DNA of 64,000 nt from Astragalus membranaceus (lineage: Eukaryota; Streptophyta; Magnoliopsida; Fabales; Fabaceae). The notes below the pieces were generated by a model that saw nothing but the letters and a program-made list of their open reading frames with translations, searched no databases and had not been told where the DNA came from. Position numbers and translations under genes: made by a program. The stretch lies in the NCBI GenBank assembly GCA_039519185.1, contig CM076849.1, positions 104,736,077-104,800,076 on the forward strand, given 5' to 3'. Below, in pieces: positions 24,157 to 33,692 of this stretch (its first letter is position 1; every line of letters starts with the position of its first letter).

Positions 24157-26691
24157 TCACGACAAGGAAGGGCGAGGGTAAATGACCTCAAATGCTTCAG
24201 AGTCAGGATTGAGCTTGACGACCTGCCCGCCTTCTACTATATGCTCCAAACGAAGAATCTCCCGGTCCAAAGGCAAAGATGGATGGATAACGGCGACCTG
24301 AGCAAGCGCCTTTTCGTAACTCTACCCAGCCACATCCATAGCCATCTGGGCCACCTCCACCATCTCATTCTCCACGGCCTCGGCTTTGGCGCGTGCCTCC
24401 TGGAGTTCTTTTTCCAACTCAGCAATCCGAGGCGAGGAATCAACACTGGACCCGACCTGGGCCTATCTCGCTTTCAGGAGATCGGCCTCGAGCTCAGAAA
24501 TCCGGGCCTTCAGGGAAGAAACCACCTCCTCAGACTGCCTCCCTTGGCTCTCAAGATCTGAGATTCGGACCTCATGCTCCATGCACAGATTAAGGGCAGA
24601 GTCCCTCTCCCTTTCAAGCTTATCTGCAACCGCCTTGAGCGCGGCCTGGTCCTCCTGAGATTTCAAAAGAGTTGAGGACAGCACCTCGTATTTTTTCTGA
24701 AGCTCTTCACGGGTCTTCCTTTCATTATCCCTCTCTTCCAGGGCCCCTGAAATAGCGGAAACAAGAAAATCAGGAACGGAAGTAGCCAAAAGAAGAAAAA
24801 CAAATAGAACACCCCGGAACTCGGTGTTACCTATAGCCTGATTCTCGGCTTCGACCCTTTGAAGCTTGGACACATCGGCCAGATACCGAAATAACCTAAG
24901 AGCCGCCTCGACCGGGTCAACCCGGGAATCCTCCACGTGCTTCTGCAAGAAATCGGCATCAATCAAAATACCGGAAGACCTCGAAGTTCGGTGCTTCCCA
25001 TGACGACTTTTCTTGGAAGCCCGGGTTGAACCGGCTCGACCTGGCGGACCCTGCTGCTCCGGAGCATGGGAAGTAGAGGCAGGGTCGGTTTGCGGCAAGG
25101 GACGCTCCCTTTTCCGATGTAAAAGATCAGCCGCCTGATCTTCTACACCAGCCAAGCTGTCCTCCGGGATTGTATTGATCGGAACGGCAGCAACGGGCTT
25201 TTCCTGCTGAACCCCGGCTTTCCTTTCCGCAATAGCCGCCAAGCGGGAGAACTTGTCAGGCCCCATGCTATCTGCGAAATAAGGAAAAGAAACAATGTTA
25301 AAAGAAACGGCAGTCAAAAAACTATGGGCGGGATTATCTATCAAAAACCTACCAAGAACGGCTGCCACTTGAGACTTAGATCCAGCCCCAACCAATCGGG
25401 CTACGTCAACCCCGAATTTTTTGGGGTCCCGGTAGACAATCAGGTCAGCGAAATTCGTTAAGATCGCCAGCGAGTCCTGATCAACCGGGGATAGCCGGCC
25501 TAAGCTGACGGTGTAGGAGTGAGGTCGCCGATTGAAATGAGAAAGAGACCACCCTATTTGAAACTTAGTGGACTCCAGTGATTCCCCGTCCGCAGCATAT
25601 TGACCGACGTGCCTCACTGCCTCCTCGTTCCCAGGCTCGAAAAAAAAGTACTTGTTCTTCCAGTTCTTCAAGGAATCGGAATAGGGCATGAAAATCTTTA
25701 CACCCCTCCTAGCCCGGAAGCTCACGTGCTCCCACCGATCCTTGGTGCCATCCTCATGCCTCCGGTTGACCTCAAAAAGGTAGAAGAACATGTCACAAGA
25801 GATTGGCCTCCCCAAATGAATGCACATCAGCTCGAAAGCCCGGAGGAACGCCCATGAGTTGGGATGAAGTTGGGAAGGAGCGAGGTTCAAAATTCCCAAG
25901 ACCTCTTGCTCAAAGGCGGTGAAAGGGGGGCTAATATGCATATCGAGGATCGTCACCCCATACATGACAAATTTCAAAGCTTTCGGCCAGACAGCTACGT
26001 GTTGACCTTCGGCCATCCCCTCCACGTTCCAGACCTGATCCTTCCTGGAAACACGCTTGACAAAGAAACTCATGTCATCCCCGGTCCTATAGACGGACTG
26101 AATCCCCCTCAACGTCTCCGACACCCATGAGTACTCCCGAGGGACATTGAGAGGTTGGGACAAGGGAACATTAACCGGCCCGACCCCGGGGCGGGGATAT
26201 TGATCGGAATCACCTCCCTCGTACACGGGATCCCCGTGATGTCCAAGACCGTCCTCATTATTGCGACTCTCAGCAACCTCCGCTTCACTGTCATCGGAGC
26301 TCCAGCTAGTACTTCCTTGTTCTTCACAATCAGGCTCGGCGTCAGACCCCTCCGAGTCAAGGATCACTACCTCGGTATTATCTTCATCCGCCGGTTCGTT
26401 ACTGGGAACCCCGGGAGAGCGGTATTCAGCATGAATACTCAAAGGAGCAGAGCCCAAATCATCTTGAACCTCGGGAACAACCGACCCGGGGGGACTAGTA
26501 CGAACTTCTACGGACTCTCCAGCACCGGAAGCCATTGCTTTTGCGAGGGTAGGGCGATCTGAGTTAGCAACCCGATGGGTTTGTTTTATCCTCGCCAGAT
26601 CGATCCTGTAGAAATGGGGGCTTGACGAGTCAGGTTGATACTTAAACAGTGGGTCCACAACCAAGTCGGAACCCGACCTGACGACCCCCAC
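24157..26691 (-). pseudogene. Tat antisense extra ORF (Transposase_28-like) with two candidate introns
   Basis: The ORF runs antisense to the element, starting at ATG 26689-26691. The N-terminal half is acidic and disordered. From about residue 190 it has the domain seen in plant 'putative gypsy-type transposon' proteins (WVSETLRGIQSVYRTG, LHPNSWAFLRAFELMCIHLG, VKIFMPYSDSLKNWKNKYFF). A basic region and a long coiled coil rich in E, L, K and R follow. A TAG at 24463 interrupts the coil, but the same frame continues to about 24157 with one more TAG. Two stretches read as GT-AG introns: 25272-25352 (81 bp) and 24747-24830 (84 bp). Both are T-rich before the acceptor and multiples of three. The function of this protein family is unknown to me. 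Confidence 0.8.
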
Positions 26692-27319
26692 TCTGTATCA
26701 ATAAATACGAGTTCTGAGAGAACCCGGCTGTGAACTAAAGACAGAAGCAATACATAAGAGAAGAAAGCTAACCTTGAAAAAAGAGGAAGCTCGTCAACGC
26801 TTGAAACGGGTCACGAACAGCAAAGGTCTCGCCGAGACTCACCACAGAACTCTGAAAGCCGAAGTCAACTCCGGAGCGAGCTTAATATCGGGAGCGGAGT
26901 AATTCTCAGAAAACAGTCCAAAGTAAGAGAGGTCCCCCCTTCCTATTTATAGGAAGCAAGAAGGTCTCAGATGGGCCTGGGCTTAGGCTACGCCTTCCAA
27001 CGCTAGCCCCTAGGCAGGCGCGTCGTTCGAAGCGCCATCATTACCCCAATCATCCTCGAACGACGCGCCCCATCAATGACCTCATTAGCAGGCACAGGAA
27101 TCAAGACGCAACTATGATCAGAACGCTTCGAGTCCCTCGGATAGCTCCGGTCTTATGATCCCGCCAGGACAGGAGTATCTCAAGAACGGACAGCCTCGAG
27201 TCACTCGACGCGACCTGAGTCCCTCAGCTCGTCCCGGTATGACGTGAGTCTCTCACCCCGGAGTTTGGGGACGACACGAACTCTAAAGCATCAAGTCTAG
27301 CTCGCCTTAAGGCGACCCG
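26692..27319 (+). other. Tat spacer between antisense ORF and 3' LTR
   Basis: No ORF of note. It would hold the promoter of the antisense ORF if that is transcribed. Near 27130-27300 a phrase with GAGTCCCTC or GAGTCTCTCA recurs several times, and GCCTTAAGGC makes a small palindrome at 27304-27313. Confidence 0.4.
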
Positions 27320-27333
27320 ACTTGGGGGGCTAC
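27320..27333 (+). other. Tat polypurine tract
   Basis: GACTTGGGGGGCTAC lies directly before the LTR start TGTTACAG, the usual position of the plus-strand primer. Confidence 0.8.
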
Positions 27334-27658
27334 TGTTACAGATTGGGCCTCAATGGCCAATCCACCAAAAGGCCCAATAGCAAAGACCAAATTCAGCCAA
27401 CGGTGGAGATTGCAGACCTAGATCCAATGGCCCTCCTTCAATCCAGCTACCTATAAATAAGCATTGAATGCTAGCATTATTGGTACACACTTCTCCTATA
27501 CTCCTGCTTGTAATTAACTCACTCACTGACTTGAGCGTCGGAGTGACATTGCAGGTACCACCCCACCTCGGATCGGAGCACCAACTCGGACTGACTAAGA
27601 ACATAAGTACCAACTATCTCAGACCGGAATTCGTATCCAAGAGATACGGTACCGAACA
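27334..27658 (+). repeat. Tat 3' LTR (end uncertain)
   Basis: Starts TGTTACAGATTGGGCC after the polypurine tract. A TATA box, CTATAAATA, is at 27451-27459. I place the end at GAACA (27658) because it closes a TG...CA pair, but the partner LTR is outside the window, so the right edge could be off by tens of bases. Confidence 0.65.
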
Positions 27659-28000
27659 TGTATGTTAATACGTCCTTACGATGCAAACCTTCTTTAAGAA
27701 AAAAAAACAATTGGTAAGAAAAAGTTATTCCCACTCATTTTATCGAAAAGGAGTTAAAAAGCGTAATACAAAAAAGACCAATGAAAGCTAGGCCAATACC
27801 CTTGTCTGAAAATAAAAATCGAGCATTCATAACAATGCAATGATGCATAAAACCAAACAATGAAAAAACATAAACTAGAGCTTAAAAAAACACTACATCT
27901 AAAATAGGGGAGAACCCATCTATTATGGAAAAAATTCCCTTAATAAAATTTTGAATATTGTCCCACCATAGCAAGTATGTGATAGACGTTCTAAAGTTCT
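27659..28000. other. Unassigned AT-rich sequence
   Basis: Flanking DNA between the Tat LTR and the dimeric repeat. I see no ORF, repeat or motif in it. Confidence 0.3.
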
Positions 28001-28320
28001 TAGTATGTGGTTTAGGCGTAACTCAACCTTACAAAACCGGATTTTAGAGTGGGGGATGCCTCCCACGTATATACTCTTTTTCAGGCCATATCACGTCTGA
28101 TATGGGACTCTTAACACACCCCCTCACACCCAATACTAGACAACTGGAGCGTGACCCGATAGCGGGTGGCCCAACATATCTTGGATTGGATTTGATACCA
28201 TCTTAGAATATGGTTTAGGCCTAACTCAACCCTATAAAACAGGCTTATAGAGTGAGGGATGCCTCCCACTTATATACTCTTTTTCAGGCCATATCACATT
28301 CAATGTGTGACTCTTAACAA
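28001..28320 (+). repeat. Partial dimer of a plant interspersed repeat
   Basis: A unit beginning ATGTGGTTTAGGCGTAACTC, with GATGCCTCCCAC and TTTTTCAGGCCATATCAC, runs to about 28202. It starts again at about 28203 (ATATGGTTTAGGCCTAACTC) and stops at GACTCTTAACA. The phrase TTGATACCATCTTAGAA joins the copies. I recall this kind of repeat as common in legume genomes and possibly a small LTR-type element, which is recognition from memory only. Confidence 0.7.
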
Positions 28321-29153
28321 AAATTAACACATTCTTCTCTAAAAATATGAGTAACCAAAAGTTCATATTTGACACTTTGAGAAAACCGTTCTTCCATCAA
28401 TTTCTAAGTTTCCAGGGATAAATATAAGGATCTTTAGTAGCTAGCACCACCATTTGACTCTCCGGCGTGCCAAAAAATTGTCAACCCTTGTCGAAAGCAA
28501 TCTCAATGACGAATCATAACACCTAGAATTACAAACGTCTGTATTGAAGAAAACATACAATTAGAGATAAGCATCCCTAAAAAGCTAACACCGACAATGA
28601 TTTTTTTAGGGGGAAATCTCATTTCATAGAGCAAGTTTCCATTTAGTGGGAAAATTTTCAATTGTCTAATGAATTCTCAACAACAAATTAAAAATTGTGG
28701 GGGCAACAGCCCTCATATGTACAGTTGTAGATTTGTTCCTGCGAGGAATAAAAGAATAAGAAGTCTCTCAAAAATACAAATATAAAAAACAAAGAGAATA
28801 CTTTTGTGAAAAGCCAATACACTATTAGTCATTCACTCATTAGCACCATGGCCGAGCTGAGCCAAGATAGAGGAAAACACTTATTCTTCTTGAAAGCTTA
28901 TTATTATGGTAAAATCTTTGATAAATATTTTTGTGTAAAAACCTCTCGTGTTGAGGTGATTCCGACTTTATTTTATTTGATATTGTAAACTTCCCAACAG
29001 TGGCACTTCCTAGGAGGCTTAAGATTAAGTCGTTCTAAGAAGTTAAGAGTATCCCCAAGGTTGCCAGGTGACTTTATGGCTAATGAGCTAGAAGGAGGTG
29101 AATAGCAGCAGCGAAAATTTTCCCAAAAAAGTCTAATTTTCTGAACGGATCTC
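28321..29153. other. Unassigned intergenic sequence left of CACTA element 1
   Basis: No recognisable gene or repeat. The last three bases, CTC (29151-29153), are the target duplication of the adjoining transposon. Confidence 0.35.
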
Positions 29154-29460
29154 CACTAGTGCAAAAATGAGATTAGAATTAGACATTTAAAGTCAGGCGC
29201 TCAGATGCCTGACTACATAAGTAGACACGGTGGCAAACTTGTAATTAAGAGGCAAAACTCGCGAGTTTTAAAGTCAAGCGGGATACACGCCTGACTTCTA
29301 AAGTGAAAAATAGAAAAAAAGTTAGACTTTAGAAGTCAGGCGTGTATTCGCCTGACTATATAAGTAGACGCGGTGGCAAACTTGTAATTAATAAATAAAG
29401 TTTTAAAGTCAAGCATTTAGACGCCTGACTTCTAAAATACTAAAATAAAAAAAAAAAGAA
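29154..29460 (+). repeat. Left subterminal repeats of CACTA element 1
   Basis: Alternating direct and inverted copies of AAAGTCAGGCG or AAAGTCAAGCG and CGCCTGACTT, separated by a longer unit (GGTGGCAAACTTGTAATTAA) that occurs twice. In CACTA elements such repeats bind the transposase accessory protein. The same array, in the same order, starts element 2 at 51231. Confidence 0.88.
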
Positions 29461-29613
29461 TTTCACCCATTCGCAAAACACGCGAACCTAGCATTCTAAT
29501 TCTAACGCCTTAGTTCTTCTATTCGCAAAACCTCTCAATTCTCATCACTCCCACGCCTCTCAGTTAGGAACCCTAATTTCCTAACTCACTTCCAGCGCCG
29601 CACCACCACACCC
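29461..29613 (+). other. 5'UTR-like leader of the cargo
   Basis: A C/T-rich stretch with AACCCTAATTTCCTAAC just before the first cargo ATG resembles a plant 5' untranslated region, possibly captured with the exchanger fragment. No certain TATA box was found. Confidence 0.4.
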
Positions 29614-30086
29614 ATGGAGAGAGAGAGGGTTCGCTCAACACCACTTCTTCCCTCGCCACTCTTCGTTCCGGCCAATACCGAACCGGCTTCGGTGCTATAC
29701 TTTCCCTCGGAGCTTTTTTTTTCCGCGCTCGTTGTCGGTTTCGTATAGCGATCTACGCCGCTCCTTTTCCGGTTGATCCTGCGCCTTTTGTTAGGGATGT
29801 TTTGTTCTACTTGACTGCTGCTTTCTTCCTCATTTATGTTTATCTCAGTGCTGAGATTTTTCTATGGCAAGCCGTTGGATTCGTTGCGTTCTACATCTTC
29901 TTCGTTGGCTTTGTATTTTACATGGATTTTGGCTTACCAGATCGCAGGGAAAAGAGTTCCGCAGATCTCGAAGGGCAAAACGAATCGTATTCCGATGACA
30001 AACCATCCGGATCTCATGAGGAACATAAACGCTCTTCTGGATTTAGTGGAGGTTATCGTTGGTATGTTTCCAACTCTATCAATTAG
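29614..30086 (+). pseudogene. Captured fragment of a cation/calcium exchanger (CCX family)
   Basis: Starting near the ATG at 29614, three frames together give a CCX membrane segment: RTGFGAILSLGAFF in one frame, SALVVGFV in the next, then AIYAAPFPVDPAPFVRDVLF, YLTAAFFLIYVYLSAEIFLW and FVAFYIFFVGFVFYMDFG. Intact proteins export or sequester cations across internal membranes using about a dozen helices. Only two or three helices are present and at least two frameshifts occur (near 29715 and 29750), so no functional exchanger could be made. The family call rests on remembered motifs and needs a search. Confidence 0.72.
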
Positions 30087-30434
30087 CTGACCTTATGACG
30101 ATTTGGCTTTTCCATATAGTGTGATTTCATAGTTTAGGATAATTGTATCTGGTATCTTCACTTCAATCTTTATAATTTGAGAACGTTATCATGATTTTGG
30201 TCATTCCTAGCATGCCATGGTATTACTTGATAGAGTATGGTTCAGCCACAACTGCTTTCTTTTAATTTTCATTGTTTCAGCCTAGCCTTAACTAGTGTAT
30301 TAGTTTTTTTTTGGAAAGACACTAGTGTAGTAGTTAACTTTTTAGTTTTACAACATGGAGTAATGAACCACAATTCTTCAAAAGCATATTTTTAGTTTTA
30401 TGGAGTTAATGTTCCCAAATTGAAGCAAATTGGT

Positions 30435-30438
<4 letters not shown>

Positions 30439-30499
<61 letters not shown>

Positions 30500-30500
30500 T
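30439..30500. repeat. (TA)n-(TG)n microsatellite
   Basis: About 23 TA dinucleotides followed by about seven TG dinucleotides, directly before the acceptor TTTCAG of the next cargo exon. It may replace the usual branch-point and polypyrimidine tract. Confidence 0.95.
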
Positions 30501-30504
30501 TCAG

Positions 30505-31203
30505 GAGTGAATTTAGGAGAAGGAGGTGGGGCAACAATGTCAGATGATGAAGATGAATTGCAGATGGATTTTTCATTAGATCAGTCAAGCGCTGAAGGGC
30601 ATGAGATGATGGGATTTGGTCTTCCTACTGAATCTGAAAGGCCACTCATGGAAAGAGTTCGTCAGGAACTTAAGATTGAGCTCAAACAGGTCGGTCATTC
30701 TTACTTTTAGTTATATGCTAGCTATTAACTTAATTGACTGGTTTCCTCAACTCAATTTAGAATCACCAATTAACCAGAGTTAGTTTCTTTTGCAGGGGTT
30801 TAAGTCCAGAATTGAAGATGATCGGAAGGAAATATTAAGGAAAAGAAGAGCTGGGAAATTACCAGGTGACACTACTTTAGTGTTAAAGAACTGGTGGCAG
30901 CAACATGCTAAGTGGCCTTACCCAACTGTAAGTCTCCCATTTCTTTCTAAACATATTATAATTATAATTAATGTTGCTGTATGTATTTTCCTAATAATAC
31001 CTCACTTCCTCTTTTTCCATCTCATTTATTCTCTTTTTCCTGCACCCCTTACAAGTTTTTGTGAAGACGACAAAGCAAAACTTGTGGAGGAGACAGGCTT
31101 ACAGCTGAAGCAAATCAATAATTGGTTCATCAACCAAAGGAAACGCAACTGGCATAGCAACTCTCAATCGGTTACCTCTTTGAAATCCAAGCGCAAGAGG
31201 TAG
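30505..31203 (+). pseudogene. KNAT7-like: Captured 3' half of a class II KNOX homeobox gene (KNAT7-like)
   Basis: Three exons: 30505-30689, 30796-30927 and about 31063-31203, ending at TAG. They encode an acidic stretch with MSDDEDELQMDF, the ELK segment (LMERVRQELKIELKQGFKSR) and a TALE homeodomain (RAGKLPGDTTLVLKNWWQQH, KWPYPT, KLVEETGLQLKQINNWFINQ), then the tail SLKSKRKR. The N-terminal KNOX1/KNOX2 domains are absent, so the fragment begins in mid-gene. The acceptor before GAAGACGACAAAGC seems to have lost its usual CAG. KNAT7 relatives are nuclear regulators of secondary wall formation. A spliced product could keep DNA binding without the partner domain. Confidence 0.92.
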
Positions 31204-31696
31204 TCATAATAGTCATATTATTTTGTTCTCAATTAACTACATATATATATGGACTTACTTTATATTATTTGCTGATATAGATTGTAGTCCATCTAAGGAT
31301 TCAAGTGGGAGGGAACAACACTTGAATTATATGGACTTACTTTATATTATTTGCTTATATTATTTATGGTTTTACTGAAATGTAACATAGCTTTTAAAAA
31401 GAGCTTGGTGTAAATTTGTGGAATTTAACATATATGCAGACCATTCTGTTGTTAGCTTTGGTTGTCTCTCTTTGTTTTAACCGTCTTTTGTAAATTGCTT
31501 GCTGTGATTCTGACCTGCTGAAGAATATTACTGTGTCGATTATAATACAGAAGCTTGAAAATCTTCTCTATGTTTGGTCTCTTTTATAAATAACAGAAAA
31601 TCTTCAATTTGATCTTCTACAACTGTTTTTTGTATTGCTCTGATGATGATACATGAGTTTTGAAATCACTTAATTATACAATTGCTTGATACACAG
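31204..31696 (+). other. 3' flank of the KNAT7-like fragment
   Basis: Probably captured 3' untranslated and intron sequence. The phrase TATGGACTTACTTTATATTA appears twice (31248 and 31330), a small local duplication. No ORF recognised. Confidence 0.45.
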
Positions 31697-31834
31697 GGTT
31701 TTGCTGTTGCCATTAAAGTTGGATTGACAAAGGCAGACTTTGATGCCACTATAGTCATTCATCCAACTGCAGCTGAGGAATAGGTAACCATGCAGACTCC
31801 CACTAGGAAGATTCGAAAGAGCGATCCTCCAAAG
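31697..31834 (+). pseudogene. GR-like: Captured exon of plastid-type glutathione reductase
   Basis: One exon between ACACAG and GTAAAT encodes GFAVAIKVGLTKADFDATIV, then IHPTAAEE, a stop (TAG) where Phe or Leu is normal, then VTMQTPTRKIRK. This is the C-terminal dimerisation region, whose HPTAAEE motif contributes the active-site His of the partner subunit. The FAD and NADPH domains are absent. The premature stop and a changed Gly (TIVIHP) mark it as non-functional. The native enzyme recycles glutathione in plastids and mitochondria. Confidence 0.86.
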
Positions 31835-32235
31835 GTAAATCAATGGCTCTTAGCTTGTGTCCTCCATTGAAATATTTTGCAGAAATATTGTTGCATTCTG
31901 TTCAGCAAACTAGTTATTGTTTTTGATTCTGAATCATTAATGAATACATTTGCAACTTTTCCTTAAACATGACATAGGAATATTGGCTAGAGTGCTGCAT
32001 GGCTTCACTTGGAGTCTACCTCCCAATATATCAAGCATCAATCTTGTTGAGTTTAAAGATGATATGTTTCTTGCTGAGCCACTTTTGGCAATGGCTGAAG
32101 GTAGTACTTTAATTTGTTTTCTATACAGCATTTACCTTCCTATGTAATTTTTGATTACTTTAATGGAATCTGATATGTTAATTATATGATTGTTAATTTA
32201 TTTTGTTGTTTGTTTTTTCATGTCCTTTGGCTTAG

Positions 32236-32560
32236 GTGAAGATCCGACACTGATTTTGTACACTAGCGGGACAACAGATAAACATAATGGAGTTGTTCTT
32301 ACACACAGAAGGGTCATTGCTCAGGTATGCTGTATGATTTAACTTCAGTCATGTTTAATGCTACCCCAGATAGATAGTTTCACTACTGCACTTACTGCAG
32401 TTTAACTTATGTTGGCTGATTACCAACTCATTCTCATTCTCAAAAATCTGATATATTATCATGCTATTATTTAGATGTGTGGCTTCTCTGCACTTCTTGA
32501 ACCTGTCATGCAGAATGGGAAACCATCACTGGGCATTTGGAGCGATATGGCATGACTGAA
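32236..32560 (+). pseudogene. AAE13-like: Captured fragment of an acyl-activating enzyme, malonyl-CoA-synthetase-like (AAE13)
   Basis: Exon 32236-32324 encodes the ATP-binding motif EDPTLILYTSGTTDKHNGVV, with Asp-Lys-His in place of the usual Gly-Lys-Pro. Exon 32475-32560 encodes GFSALLEPVMQ and WETITG, then HLERYGMTE, the adenylation-core motif. Between them the bulk of the AMP-binding domain is missing. An upstream piece (32027-32101, ending MAEG) splices in frame to the first exon, but I cannot assign it. AAE13 activates malonate. This remnant could not. Confidence 0.75.
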
Positions 32561-32782
32561 GTAAGTAAACTTTAGTTAAGTTCTTCGACTTTTTAGATAA
32601 TCAGTTTCGTTAGAGTTCCTCAAAGTTGTAGTGAATCATATACATCGTATTTTGCTATATTTCTCATGACTTTGTAGTGAATCATATAGTCGCAGAACTT
32701 GTGGTTTAGTTCAAAAACTACTGTCCAATTAACTATTTGGAAGTAACTGTTTTGTTCTTCTTTATCCTTTTTCATATGCAAG

Positions 32783-32901
32783 GTGGTTGCAGTTGGCGAG
32801 TGTGGATTGGACTATGACCGGCTTCATTTCTGCCCAGCAGAGATTCAAAAGAAGTATGCAGTCAGTCATAGTGCAACTGTTGCTGCATGTATCACTTTAG
32901 T

Positions 32902-32953
<52 letters not shown>

Positions 32954-33692
32954 GATTTTCATAATATATTAAAATCATTCATGGATCCCCTTTTTTTTGG
33001 TGAATCCAAGGTATTTTGAGAAGCAATTTGAATTGGCACACATCACAAAATTGCCTATGTTTTTGCACATGCGAGCAGCAGCTGCAGATTTCTGTGAAAT
33101 AGTTGAGAAAAATAAGGACAGGTATTGCTGGATTTCACTGTTTTGAAATTGTCAATATTCAAATAATGCTACTTTCATGTGCCTCTTGTTTAGCTTATCA
33201 TTCTATTTAGTTTGAGAAACGAGCTTAATTCTAAGGGTGAGAAAGTATTGTTGCCACCCTTACTATGTTGTTCCTGTTTTCAAGTTCAAGAATTGATGGA
33301 AAAATAGATAGAAAATGTTCAAGATCCATTGGAACAAATTGCATACATAGGGTTTGTTTGAAGATACTTGTGGTTCTTTTCATACTCTTAGTCTATCATT
33401 CAATGGGTCATAAAAATTACCTCGAGGCCTTGACACCACATGTAAATAAGAAATAAATAGCCTTGATCAGGTTATTTCTATCTCATTTCTTCTAATGCCT
33501 AATATTTGCACCTATAGTATAAATATAATATATTAACATAAAATTGCATTTTATGGCATAATCACTTTGAGAAGTGAAATGGGCTAACCGTTTTCTTTTT
33601 ATATGTCAGGTTCACTGCTGGAGTCACCCATTCATTTACTGGTAGTATGGATGACTGTATTAAGCTTCTCTCATATGATAAAATGTACATTG
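32783..33692 (+). pseudogene. TATDN1-like: Captured exons of a TatD-type metal-dependent nuclease
   Basis: Three exons (32783-32852, 33011-33121, 33610-33692) join in frame to give VVAVGECGLDYDRLHFCPAE, YFEKQFELAHITKLPMFLHM, RAAAADFCEIVEKNKDR and FTAGVTHSFTGSMDDCIKLL, then DKMYIG. They carry the metal-site Glu (GECGLD), the His of FLHMR and the His of THSFTG. The N-terminal HxH motif and the C-terminal ETD(S/A)P motif are missing, so the TIM barrel is incomplete. A CT microsatellite at 32905-32950 sits in the first intron. Confidence 0.9.
32905..32950. repeat. (CT)n microsatellite
   Basis: An uninterrupted run of more than 20 CT units in an intron of the captured TatD fragment. Confidence 0.95.

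Larger units (their letters stand above)
1..27658 (+). mobile_element. Tat-lineage Ty3/Gypsy LTR retrotransposon, 5' part outside window, split by a nested element
   Basis: The visible parts run in the order gag C-terminus, protease, reverse transcriptase, RNase H, a second RNase H, integrase, a tandem-repeat region, an antisense ORF, a polypurine tract and a 3' LTR. Two RNase H domains plus an antisense ORF downstream of pol are characteristic of the Tat lineage (Ogre/Retand/TAT relatives). The 5' LTR and gag start lie left of the window. An Athila element occupies 624-19711, and GCTAC at 619-623 is repeated at 19712-19716. Joining 623 to 19717 keeps the gag frame open. The copy is dead: a frameshift near 19873, stops near 20000 and 23111, and an RT deletion at 20930-21046. 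Confidence 0.88.
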
